Shown piece after piece: positions 42,006 to 50,434 of a stretch of DNA of 64,000 nt (position 1 is its first letter; the number at the start of each line of letters is the position of its first letter). The DNA comes from Thermoplasmata archaeon (GTDB lineage: Archaea; Thermoplasmatota; Thermoplasmata; Lutacidiplasmatales; UBA184): NCBI GenBank assembly GCA_027315165.1, contig DAHUYN010000006.1, positions 1-64,000 on the forward strand, read 5' to 3'. The notes beneath the pieces were generated by a model. The model was not told the DNA's origin. It searched no databases and saw nothing but the letters and a program-made list of their open reading frames with translations. The translations under genes and the position numbers were made by a program.

Positions 42006-42782
42006 GTGAGTACCGCGCCCAAGAACCCCAAGGCCGCCGAGGAGACGCCTGCCCCGGCGCCCGAGCCGAAGGCTGACGCCGGCGAGGCGACCGCCCCGAA
42101 GAAGGAGCGGTCCGGCAAGGAGGGGAAGGAGGGCAAGGGAAAGGGCAAGGCCGGAAAGGCCGCGACTCCCGGCGCGCCGACGAAGAAGGCGCGCGTGGCG
42201 CCGGACAACCCCAACTTCCGCTACATCGTCCGCCTGGGCGGCTCGGACCTGGACGGCCTCCGACCGACGGCCCTGGCCCTCACCGGCGTGCGGGGCGTCG
42301 GACTGCGCATCGCCGAGGTCGTCTGCCGCCTCTCGGCGATCGACTCGCGCGAGATGATCGGCAACCTCCCCGAGGCGACCGTCACGACGATCGAGTCGGT
42401 CATCGGCGCCCTCCCCGAGAAGCTCCCGCCCTGGATGCTGAACCATCCCCAGGACTACGCGACCGGCGAGGCGCACCACCTCATCTCGGGGGACCTCGAG
42501 ACGGCGCGGCGCGACGACGTCAATCAGATGAAGATGATCCGATCCTACCGCGGCGTCCGTCACGAGCGCGGCCAGAAGGTCCGCGGTCAGCGGACCCGCT
42601 CGAACGGCCGCACGGGCATGGCTGCGGGCGTTCTCAAGAAGGCGGCGAAGGAGGCCGCGGCCGCGAAGGGCAAGGAGACGACGACCGCCGCCGCAGCTCC
42701 GGCCGCCGCCCCTGCCGCCGCGCCCGCCGCTGAGAAGAAGCCCGCCGCCGAGAAGAAGCCCGCGGCGGAGAAGAAGGCATAG
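42006..42782 (+). CDS. rpsM: 30S ribosomal protein S13 with long charged N- and C-terminal extensions
   Basis: Core NFRYIVRLGGSDLDGLRPTALALTGVRGVGLRIAEVVCRL ... SYRGVRHERGQKVRGQRTRSNGRTG. GTG start at 42006 inferred; tail has 3x PAAEKK. Confidence 0.93.
   Translation: MSTAPKNPKAAEETPAPAPEPKADAGEATAPKKERSGKEGKEGKGKGKAGKAATPGAPTKKARVAPDNPNFRYIVRLGGSDLDGLRPTALALTGVRGVGLRIAEVVCRLSAIDSREMIGNLPEATVTTIESVIGALPEKLPPWMLNHPQDYATGEAHHLISGDLETARRDDVNQMKMIRSYRGVRHERGQKVRGQRTRSNGRTGMAAGVLKKAAKEAAAAKGKETTTAAAAPAAAPAAAPAAEKKPAAEKKPAAEKKA
42723..42776 (+). repeat. Three in-frame 18-bp repeats encoding PAAEKK at the S13 C-terminus
   Basis: cccgccgctgagaagaag / cccgccgccgagaagaag / cccgcggcggagaagaag in tandem. 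Confidence 0.9.
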
Positions 42783-42787
42783 CGACC

Positions 42788-43375
42788 ATGGGCGATCCCA
42801 AGTTCCTCCGACGGACCTACGACACGCCGAAGCACCCGTGGGAGGCCGGCCGGATGGACGAGGAGCGCAAGCTGCTCGCCAAGTACGGCCTCAAGAACAA
42901 GCGGGAGCTGTGGAAGGCCCAGTCGGTCCTCCGCGGGTTCCGCGGACAGGCCCGAGAGCTCGCGGCCCGCCTGCGGGCCGGTGAGGAGCAGGCGCGACGG
43001 GAGACCGACGGCCTCTTGGGGCGCCTCACGCGCCTCGGTGTCCTTCGGGTCGGCACGCCCACGATCGACGATGTCCTGTCGCTCCGCACCGAGGACGTCC
43101 TGCACCGCCGCCTCGAGTGGATCGTCTTCTCCAAGGGCCTCGCGCCCACTGCGAAGGGCGCGCGGCAGCTCATCGTCCACGGCCACCTCTCGATCGGGGA
43201 CCACAAGGTGACGCGGCCGGGCTATCTCGTGACCGCCGCCGAGGAGGCGCAGATCGCCTACGCGCCGTCCAGCGGCCTCAACGACGACGGCCACCCGGTG
43301 CGCGTCGCGATCCGGGAGCGCCAGCAGGGCCCCTCGGAGCCCGTCGCGGCCGCCGCCGGACCGGGGGTCGTGTAA
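42788..43375 (+). CDS. rpsD: 30S ribosomal protein S4
   Basis: DPKFLRRTYDTPKHPWEAGRMDEERKLLAKYGLKNKRELWKAQSVLRGFR; S4 domain GARQLIVHGHLSIGDHKVTRPGYLV. Confidence 0.97.
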   Translation: MGDPKFLRRTYDTPKHPWEAGRMDEERKLLAKYGLKNKRELWKAQSVLRGFRGQARELAARLRAGEEQARRETDGLLGRLTRLGVLRVGTPTIDDVLSLRTEDVLHRRLEWIVFSKGLAPTAKGARQLIVHGHLSIGDHKVTRPGYLVTAAEEAQIAYAPSSGLNDDGHPVRVAIRERQQGPSEPVAAAAGPGVV

Positions 43376-43759
43376 ATGCCGAAGATCGGGATCGCGCACA
43401 TCTTTGCGAGCTACAACAACATCCACATCACCGTCACCGACATCACGGGAGCCGAGACGCTCACGAAGGCGACCGGCGGGATGGTCGTCAAGGCGGCCCG
43501 CGACGAGTCGAGCCCCTACGCCGCGATGAAGGCCGCCGACCAGATCGCCGCGGTCCTCAAGGAGAAGGGCTACGACACCCTCCACGTGCGCGTTCGCGCC
43601 CCCGGCGGCAGCCGGTCGCGCTCGCCCGGCCCCGGCGCCCAGGCGGCGATCCGGGCCCTCGCACGCGCCGGCATGCGCATCAACCGCATCGAAGACGTCA
43701 CGCCGATCCCCCACGACGGAACGAAGGCAAAGGGTGGCCGACGCGGCCGCCGGGTCTAG
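43376..43759 (+). CDS. rpsK: 30S ribosomal protein S11
   Basis: [50 protein letters not shown] ... [24 protein letters not shown]. Confidence 0.97.
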   Translation: MPKIGIAHIFASYNNIHITVTDITGAETLTKATGGMVVKAARDESSPYAAMKAADQIAAVLKEKGYDTLHVRVRAPGGSRSRSPGPGAQAAIRALARAGMRINRIEDVTPIPHDGTKAKGGRRGRRV

Positions 43760-43764
43760 GCGCG

Positions 43765-44610
43765 ATGGAAGTCCTGATCCAGGAGCTCAAGCCGCGCGCC
43801 GCGCGGCTCGAGCTGACGGGGCTCTCGGCGCCGCAGGTCAATGCGATCCGCCGCACGCTCCTGGCGGACCTTCCCAAGCTCGCCATCGAGGACGTCGAGT
43901 TCCACCTCGGCCCGATCCGCGACGAGGCGACCGGGAAGGACTACGACTCCTCGACGAGCATGTTCGATGAGGCCGTGGCCCTCCGGCTGGGGCTGCTGCC
44001 GATCCCGACCGACCTCGGGCAGTTCCGCAAGCGCTCGGAGTGCACCTGCGAGGGCGCAGGATGCCCCCACTGCCAGGTGATGTACTCCGTCGACAAGAAG
44101 GGCCCCTGCACCGTCTACGCGCGCGACCTCACGCCGCTCGGCGACGCGTCCCTCGCGATCGTCGAGCCCGAGATCCCGATCGTCCGCCTCGGCGCCCGGC
44201 AGGCGCTGTTGGCCTACGCGACGGCGGTCGTCGGCACGTCGCGCGAGCACGCGAAGTGGCAGGCCGCGCATGCGGTCGGCCAGTCGCCGCGCCCGCACGT
44301 GCGCATCCAGAAGCACGCGGGCTGCACCGATGCGTGCCTCAAGCGCGTCTCGGGGGTCTGCCCCGTCAACATCCTCGAGTTCGGGAGCGGCAAGCTCTCG
44401 GTCACCGACGAGACGAAATGCATCCTCTGCGGCGCCTGCGAGAAGGCGTGCGAGCACGGCTCGGTCAAGGTCGAGCCGGACGAGAGCGACTTCTTCCTGC
44501 GCTTCGACACCGACGGCTCCCTCTCCGCGCGCGAGGCGCTCCGCTTTGCGCTCAAGGACCTCAAGCGGCGCTTCGAGGACCTTCGCGAGGCGGTCCAGGC
44601 GATCCCCTAG
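43765..44610 (+). CDS. rpoD: DNA-directed RNA polymerase subunit D, with 4Fe-4S ferredoxin-like domain
   Basis: LSAPQVNAIRRTLLADLPKLAIEDVEF, ALRLGLLPIPTDL, CILCGACEKACEHGSVKVE. Confidence 0.96.
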   Translation: MEVLIQELKPRAARLELTGLSAPQVNAIRRTLLADLPKLAIEDVEFHLGPIRDEATGKDYDSSTSMFDEAVALRLGLLPIPTDLGQFRKRSECTCEGAGCPHCQVMYSVDKKGPCTVYARDLTPLGDASLAIVEPEIPIVRLGARQALLAYATAVVGTSREHAKWQAAHAVGQSPRPHVRIQKHAGCTDACLKRVSGVCPVNILEFGSGKLSVTDETKCILCGACEKACEHGSVKVEPDESDFFLRFDTDGSLSAREALRFALKDLKRRFEDLREAVQAIP

Positions 44611-45683
44611 ATCCGGCTCGCGCGACCCTTCGAGGGGCTCCAGTCGTAGCGCAGGAGGGCCCCAGCGCCGCCCAGGGCCGAGAGACGCCGACCGCCCGGG
44701 CCTTCGCCCCGTACGATGAAGATGCGCGCGCGGGCGCCGCGCGCCGCCTCGAGGAGGCGGGCCGCCGCCGGGTCGCGAAGCCGCTCCTCGAGGAGGAGGA
44801 CCGTCTCCGCCGCCCCTCCTTCGACCGCCTCCGTCACCTCGGCGACGCCGACGGCGGCGCGCCGGCCGCCGCCGAGGCTCGTGACGAGCCTCTCGACGAG
44901 GTCGGCCTCCTCGGCGGCCACGGTCCCGCGGAGCGCCTCGGAGGCCCGGCCCGACCGGAGCAGCTCGTCGACGCCCTGCCGGCCGGCCTCCGCCGTCGCG
45001 AAGACCTTCAGCTTCGTCCGCGCCTCCGGGAGCGACTCGGTGAGCCGTCGCGCGAGCTCTTCTTTGAGGAACCCCGGCCCGGCGAGCAGGACGACCGTCG
45101 CTGCGGGGAACTCCTTCGAGAGGAGCGTCACGAGCTCCGCGACGTAGGTCCCGCGGTCCTTCTCGGCCGCACCGGCGCCGAACCGCTTGCCCGAGAGGGT
45201 CCGGTTGAGGTCGGCGACCGGCTCCACCGCGCGTCCATGAAGCCGGACGAGGGTCGATTCGCCCCAGTCGACGGCGGCGAGGACCACGCGAGGCTCCCCC
45301 TCGGAGCGGAGCCCCTCCTCGAGGATCGCCCGCTCCCCGGCCGAGAGCCCCTCCTTCTGGATCGTCAGCTCCTCGCCCTCGAGGAGGTCGAGCGTGTGGT
45401 GGCGGCCCTGGTCGAACGGCCCCTCGACGATCGGGCCCGTGACGCGGACGTGCTGGCTGAACCCGTGGAACTCGACCTGGTCGGCCCGGACGACGAGCCA
45501 GACGCGCCGGCGCTCGCGGTGGGCCGCCGCCGCGTCGGCGGGCGCCTCGGGGTCTCGGCGCGTTGTCGAGGCGCCGACCCGCTCGCCGGGCCGAATCAAC
45601 TGGACGACCCGCCACAGGTCGCTCGGGGTCTCGAGCCGGAGCCGCAAGAGCCCCGACGCCGGGTCCTGGTGGACGAGTCGCAC
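44607..45683 (-). CDS. pelA: mRNA surveillance protein Pelota
   Basis: MRLVHQDPASGLLRLRLETPSDLWRVVQLIRPGERVGASTTRR, HHTLDLLEGEELTIQKE, VVLAAVDWGESTLVRLHG, VTEAVEGGAAETVLLLEE. Confidence 0.92.
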   Translation of the reverse strand: MRLVHQDPASGLLRLRLETPSDLWRVVQLIRPGERVGASTTRRDPEAPADAAAAHRERRRVWLVVRADQVEFHGFSQHVRVTGPIVEGPFDQGRHHTLDLLEGEELTIQKEGLSAGERAILEEGLRSEGEPRVVLAAVDWGESTLVRLHGRAVEPVADLNRTLSGKRFGAGAAEKDRGTYVAELVTLLSKEFPAATVVLLAGPGFLKEELARRLTESLPEARTKLKVFATAEAGRQGVDELLRSGRASEALRGTVAAEEADLVERLVTSLGGGRRAAVGVAEVTEAVEGGAAETVLLLEERLRDPAAARLLEAARGARARIFIVRGEGPGGRRLSALGGAGALLRYDWSPSKGRASRI

Positions 45684-45817
45684 CGGGGCTCCCTCGGGGC
45701 CGGAGGCCGGGCCTCGTACATAGCGACTCGGTCGGCCGCGGCCACGACGCGCGGCCCGCGAAGCCCCGGAACGATAGCCTTATTGCGCCCTCCCCCGGTC
45801 CGCGCCGAGGGGCTCGC

Positions 45818-47170
45818 GTGGGCCGCTGGTCGACCTTGCTCAAGGAGCGCCGGTTCGCGGCGCTCCTGACGGCGGGCAGCGCCTCGCTCGCCGCTCCGAC
45901 GGCCTCTCTCATCGTGATCAGCTGGGCCCTCGCCGGGGCCTACCCGAACGTCCTCAACGGGCAGGCGTACTCCGCGCTCGCCCTCGCCCTCCTGGGCCTC
46001 TCCTCGACGATCCCGACGCTCGTGGCCGCCGTCTTCTCCGGGACGCTCGCCGACCGGACCGACCGGCGCTCGCTGATGCGCTCGGTGAACCTCCTCGCCC
46101 TCGCCGCCACCGTCGCGATCGCCGGGGTCCTTGCGCTCTCGCCGCAGGGACGCATCCTGGTGCCGGGAGGGAACGGGTTCTTCCTCCCCACGTGGGTGCT
46201 GCTCATCTACCCGCTCTGGGCCGTCGAGACGACGGCGATCACGCTGTTCCGGCCCGCCTTCAACGCCGCGCTCCCGCAGGTCGTTCGTCGGGACGAGCTC
46301 GGGACCGCCAACGGCCTCGTCTACGCGACGGCGCTCCTCCTCTCGGTCGGAGCGGGCCTCGGCGCGAGCGCTCTCGTCCGGCCCCTGCCGCCCGGGCTCG
46401 CGCTCGCCGTTCCCGCCGTCCTCTTGGTGGCGACGCAGGTCGGGATCGCGGCGCTCTCGGGGGACCTCTCGCCCAAGCCGAAGGAGGGCCGGGGCAGCTT
46501 CCTCTCCGACGCCCTCGAGGGCTACCGGTACCTCTGGTCGCGTCGCGACCTGCTCGAGCTGACGCTCTCCGCGCTCGCAATCAACTTCTTCTCGGCGGTC
46601 GCCTTCGTCGAGCTCGGGCTCTATGCGAGGTTCGCGCTCGACGTCTCAGACCCGATCCTGCTAGGCGCCCTGATCTCCGCCGGCAGCCTCGGGGCCGCCG
46701 TCGGCAGCGTGAGCATCAATCGCTTCCGCTTCGAGCGACGCGCAGGGGCGGTCCTCGCCGCCCTCGTCGTCGGCCAGGCGGCGACGGTGATCGCGCTGGG
46801 GCTGTTCCGCACCGCCTGGGTCGCGGTGCCGGACATGTTCCTCTTCGGGCTCTTCCCGGGCATGTACATGACGGTCTTCATGGCGACCGTGCAGGCGACC
46901 GTCCCGAACGAGACGCTCGGCCGCGTCCTCGCCGCGGACGAGGTCGGCAGCTACGGCCTCGTCCCCGTCGGTCAGTGGGCGGGTGGCCTCCTCACCGTCG
47001 CCGTCTCGCTCCCCTCGACCTACGAGCTCGCGGGCTTCGGGACCCTCATCGTCGGCGGGCTCATGGCGCTCGCGAGAGACCTTCGACGGCTCTCGTTCCA
47101 CCCCGGCCCGTCCGAGGAGGCGACGGCGACAGCGCCCCCGACGGCGGCCGTCGAGCCTCCCCTCGCCTGA
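45818..47170 (+). CDS. MFS transporter
   Basis: VGRWSTLLKERRFAALLTAGSASL, AAVFSGTLADRTDRRSLMRSV; ~12 TM. GTG start at 45818. Confidence 0.85.
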   Translation: MGRWSTLLKERRFAALLTAGSASLAAPTASLIVISWALAGAYPNVLNGQAYSALALALLGLSSTIPTLVAAVFSGTLADRTDRRSLMRSVNLLALAATVAIAGVLALSPQGRILVPGGNGFFLPTWVLLIYPLWAVETTAITLFRPAFNAALPQVVRRDELGTANGLVYATALLLSVGAGLGASALVRPLPPGLALAVPAVLLVATQVGIAALSGDLSPKPKEGRGSFLSDALEGYRYLWSRRDLLELTLSALAINFFSAVAFVELGLYARFALDVSDPILLGALISAGSLGAAVGSVSINRFRFERRAGAVLAALVVGQAATVIALGLFRTAWVAVPDMFLFGLFPGMYMTVFMATVQATVPNETLGRVLAADEVGSYGLVPVGQWAGGLLTVAVSLPSTYELAGFGTLIVGGLMALARDLRRLSFHPGPSEEATATAPPTAAVEPPLA

Positions 47171-47230
47171 CGCGGGGGCGTTGAGACGGAGCGAAAAGCG
47201 TAATAGGCAGGACCCGCGAGTCGAGCCGCA

Positions 47231-47911
47231 ATGGCCCAATCGGAGGCTGGCGTCCCCGCCTCCCCGGGGGAAACGACGGGACGGGCCGCCGGCGGCCTCG
47301 ACGAGCGGCAGTACCGGCTCCTCCTGCGCATCCACGAGAACGGGATGCGCGCGATGCTCGGCGTGACCCACCACCCCGACTGGCGGACCAAACCGCACGT
47401 CACGAGCTACTTCGACTGCGTCATCGGCGCGCGCGTCGCGCGCATGGCCTACGACCGCTACCCGGACGCCCCCGAGCCCGTTCGACAGTTCCTCCGGCTC
47501 CACCACCTGCACGAGATCTGCCATTGCACGATGGAGCGCAACCCGGTCCCGGCCCACATCGCGGACCGGATCTCCGAGTTCATCCTTCGGATCCTCAAGG
47601 AGCACGGGCTGGTCTCCTACCTCGCCGTCGCCCAGCTCACGGCCGAGCGCTCGGCGTTCGGCCTCGCCCTGTTCGGCCAGTTCGCCGACGACCCCCACAC
47701 GACCACGAAGGGCGCCATCGACGAGTTCTACCACACGACGACCCCGCTCCTTCTCCTCGCCTACCTCGCGCCGACCGAGGCCGAGCTCGAGCAGGCGCTC
47801 CGCGACCAGGAGGAGTTCCTCAAGCTCGTCAAGGTCGACCCGAAGGGGCTCTACGCCCCCACCGTCGAGAAGTACTGCACCGAGGCCGGGCGCGACGCCC
47901 ACAACGTCTGA
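47231..47911 (+). CDS. Conserved-looking hypothetical protein, His-rich helical
   Basis: 226-aa ORF with protein-like composition (RLLLRIHENGMRAMLGVTHHPDW... LRLHHLHEICHCTMERNPVPAHIADRISEFIL); no family recognised. Confidence 0.75.
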   Translation: MAQSEAGVPASPGETTGRAAGGLDERQYRLLLRIHENGMRAMLGVTHHPDWRTKPHVTSYFDCVIGARVARMAYDRYPDAPEPVRQFLRLHHLHEICHCTMERNPVPAHIADRISEFILRILKEHGLVSYLAVAQLTAERSAFGLALFGQFADDPHTTTKGAIDEFYHTTTPLLLLAYLAPTEAELEQALRDQEEFLKLVKVDPKGLYAPTVEKYCTEAGRDAHNV

Positions 47912-47991
47912 GGCGCCGCCCGTCGGCGTCACGGCGGGGGCGGCGCGGGATCCCGCCGTGCCTCCAACGCACGCCCGGTCCCGCCCTCCCG

Positions 47992-48705
47992 TCAGCGCGG
48001 AGGTGTCGGGGACACGGGAGGGGCGGCCGTCGCGGCTCCTCCGACGGGTCCCCTCCCACCCGCCGCGTCCCCTCGGAGCACCCGACGGTGGGCGTCGAGG
48101 AAGGCCACGAAGAGGAGCAGGTAGGTCACGAAGAGGAGGCTCAGCTGTCCCACGAACGGGTCGAGGACGGCGTGTTCCGTGAGCGCGCGGTGGCTCAGCG
48201 AGGAGAGAAGCGACGGGAGGAAGCTCCGTGCGGTGTCGCCGAGCAGGAGCGCGGCGACGGCCGCCCAGACGAGCGCGAGGACGACCAGGAGCTTGCCGAC
48301 GGTCCCGGTGAGGTGGCCGGCGGCCAGCCCGTAGGTGAGGTAGAGGAACCAGAGGAGACCGGCGACCGCCGCGCCGAAGACCCAACCGGCGGTCGGCTCC
48401 GGGACCGAGGCCGGCAGGAGGTAGGCGAGACCGACCGAGATCGCGGCGACGACGCTCAGCACGACGGTCACGCCGAAGGAGAGATGGGCGTGCCGGACGC
48501 GACCCTTGTGGAGCTCGTTCCACTCGTGTCGGCCGAGCCAGAGACTGACGAGCCCGACAACGGTGAACGCGGGCGCGAAGTAGACGAGAAGGCCGCCGCC
48601 CGGCAGGACCGCCGCCCGCGTCACGAACGTGTAGAGATCGCCGAGCCCCTCGACGAGGAAGCCCACGGAGAAGACCGTCAGCGCGAGACGAAGCGTCGCC
48701 GTCAC
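47992..48705 (-). CDS. Polytopic membrane protein, unknown
   Basis: About 6 hydrophobic segments; no recognised family. Confidence 0.65.
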   Translation of the reverse strand: MTATLRLALTVFSVGFLVEGLGDLYTFVTRAAVLPGGGLLVYFAPAFTVVGLVSLWLGRHEWNELHKGRVRHAHLSFGVTVVLSVVAAISVGLAYLLPASVPEPTAGWVFGAAVAGLLWFLYLTYGLAAGHLTGTVGKLLVVLALVWAAVAALLLGDTARSFLPSLLSSLSHRALTEHAVLDPFVGQLSLLFVTYLLLFVAFLDAHRRVLRGDAAGGRGPVGGAATAAPPVSPTPPR

Positions 48706-48872
48706 GCGGGTGAGAGGAGCGGAACCCGCCCAAGAAGCCTCGCTCGGAGGAGGCCGGCAGCGCCGGTGGGCCCGACGCCCTGCGGACCGCCCCGAGCCGC
48801 CCCTCGCGACTCCCCGAGCATGGAACCGACGGGCGGGGCGTAGCGCGCTAGGCGCCGTCGCGAGCGGAAGCT

Positions 48873-48961
48873 GTGGGACTCATTTGACAGGAATCCACGC
48901 CCTGGGACTGATTGCCCGAGTCTGGGACCAATTCGGACGAGGGACCTAGAATAAGTCCCAC
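48873..48961. promoter_or_regulatory. Clustered TGGGAC(T/C) repeat array (four + strand copies, one inverted), candidate operator
   Basis: TGTGGGACTCATT (48873), CCTGGGACTGATT (48902), TCTGGGACCAATT (48922), GAGGGACCTAGA (48939), and reverse-strand TGTGGGACTTATT (48949-48961). Confidence 0.6.
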
Positions 48962-48980
48962 AACCGCGAGCGGAGATATC

Positions 48981-48988
48981 TTTAAATT
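48981..48988 (+). promoter_or_regulatory. TATA-like element of the RHH-ftsZ operon
   Basis: TTTAAATT in an AT-rich patch about 50 bp upstream of ATG 49036, in an otherwise very GC-rich sequence. Confidence 0.55.
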
Positions 48989-49001
48989 GAAGGCCGACAT
49001 G

Positions 49002-49031
49002 TGTCTGACAAAGACCCTTACGTTGTCTGAC
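49002..49031 (+). promoter_or_regulatory. Direct repeat TGTCTGAC x2 spaced 22 bp, candidate operator near the transcription/translation start
   Basis: TGTCTGAC at 49002-49009 and 49024-49031, just before ATG 49036. Confidence 0.55.
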
Positions 49032-49035
49032 GACC

Positions 49036-49395
49036 ATGGGAGACACCTCCGAGCGCGTGACCGTTCGAATCCCCCAGGACCTGATGGAGAAGCTGAAGCT
49101 GATCCAACAGGCGAAGGGGACGCAGACGGTCTCCGATACGATCCGCGAGGCCCTCGAGCGCTACATCGAGGTCAACCTTCCTCCGCCGAACATCCGCAAG
49201 GTGGTCGTCGACCTCTCGCGGCAGGACAATCACCAGCTCGAGGAATTCGTCCGCGAGGGGAACTCCGTCTCCGTCGACGACGCGGTCCGCTCGGCGGTCC
49301 GCGAGTACATTCGCTCGAGGCTCGAGGCGGTCCCGGCGGCGACGCGCCCCCGACGTGAGGGGGAGCCGATCGCCGAGGGGCCGGGTTCCCGGTAG
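49036..49395 (+). CDS. Tandem ribbon-helix-helix transcription regulator (CdrS-like by context)
   Basis: SERVTVRIPQDLMEKLKLIQQAKGTQTVSDTIREALERYIEV followed by a second RHH-like unit NIRKVVVDLSRQDNHQLEEFVREGNSVSVDDAVRSAVREYIRSRL; directly upstream of an ftsZ-like gene. Confidence 0.88.
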   Translation: MGDTSERVTVRIPQDLMEKLKLIQQAKGTQTVSDTIREALERYIEVNLPPPNIRKVVVDLSRQDNHQLEEFVREGNSVSVDDAVRSAVREYIRSRLEAVPAATRPRREGEPIAEGPGSR

Positions 49396-49408
49396 CCGGT
49401 CAGGGGCG

Positions 49409-50434
49409 ATGGACGACGGGCTTGCGGCCTGGGCGTCGTTCCGGCCGAAGGACGGCTTCGCCGTCGTCGGACTCGGCGGCGCCGGGACCGACGCGGTCCA
49501 CGACATGGTCGAGCTCGGCATCCCCGGGGTCCGAGCCCTCGCGATCAACACGGATGCCAAGCACCTCCTGAGCCGTCCGATCGAGGAGCGGATCCTCGTC
49601 GGCCAGAGACAGCTCCGGGGCCGCGGGAGCGCGGGGGACCGGGCGGCGGTCCTCGACGCCGCGAGCGACGCCCGCGAGGAGCTGGTCCGCCGACTCCGGC
49701 GCTACGAGATCGTCTTCCTCCTCGCCGGGCTCGGTGGCGGGACGGGCAGCGCCCTGCTCCCCTACCTCGTGCGGGCGCTCCGCGAGACCGACGCGCTCCC
49801 GGTCCCGATCGCCTTCCTTCCATTCCGGGTCGAGCTCGAGACGAACCCGGAGCGCCGCGAGAACGTCCTCGCGACGCTCGACGAGCTCGAGCAGCTGGGG
49901 GGCCTCCTGCTCGCGGTCTCGAACGAGAAGCTGCGACGGTTCGAATCCCTCCCGCTCCACCGGGTCTTCCACGTTCGGAGCACCTACCTCCACAACCTCG
50001 TCACGAGCCTCGTCGACATGGTCGAGAACCCGAGCCAGATGAACGTCGACCTGGCGAGCCTCAAGGAGCACCTCCGGGGCTCCGGCGTCTCGACGCTCCT
50101 CTCGAGCCAATCTCACTTCGCCGAGCCGGAGCGGCTCGTGCGACAGGCGATCGAGGAGAGCCTCCTCGACTTCTCCCTCGAGGGCCCGCCAACGGCGCTC
50201 GTGCACCTGGACGGAGGGTCGAACTTCACGCTCAAGTCGTTCGACCGCGTGATCCACGCCCTGCGCGGCCACTTGGGAGAGCCGAGGAAGCTCATCTTCG
50301 GCACCCGACTCCACCCCGAGCGGCGCGACATCGTGCGGCTCACCGCGGTCGTCGGCGGGCTCGGACCCCGCTCCGTCCGCGAGGAGATCACGCGGGGTCG
50401 GGTCCCGAACGATCCGCTGGCCGACCTGCCGTAG
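49409..50434 (+). CDS. Divergent FtsZ/tubulin-superfamily protein
   Basis: FAVVGLGGAGTDAVHDMVELGIPGVRALAINTDAKHLL, FLLAGLGGGTGSALLPYLVRAL (tubulin GGGTG), T7-like QMNVDLASLKE. Confidence 0.88.
   Translation: MDDGLAAWASFRPKDGFAVVGLGGAGTDAVHDMVELGIPGVRALAINTDAKHLLSRPIEERILVGQRQLRGRGSAGDRAAVLDAASDAREELVRRLRRYEIVFLLAGLGGGTGSALLPYLVRALRETDALPVPIAFLPFRVELETNPERRENVLATLDELEQLGGLLLAVSNEKLRRFESLPLHRVFHVRSTYLHNLVTSLVDMVENPSQMNVDLASLKEHLRGSGVSTLLSSQSHFAEPERLVRQAIEESLLDFSLEGPPTALVHLDGGSNFTLKSFDRVIHALRGHLGEPRKLIFGTRLHPERRDIVRLTAVVGGLGPRSVREEITRGRVPNDPLADLP

Noticed and set aside
48873-48961. Interpreting the TGGGAC repeats as a CRISPR-like or IS remnant
   Set aside because: Units are only ~11-13 bp with irregular 29/20/17-bp spacing and one inversion; they fit a transcription-factor operator cluster better.
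48702-49046. 114-aa - strand ORF over the RHH promoter region
   Set aside because: Covers a TATA box and repeat array; translation is not protein-like and it overlaps the RHH start.
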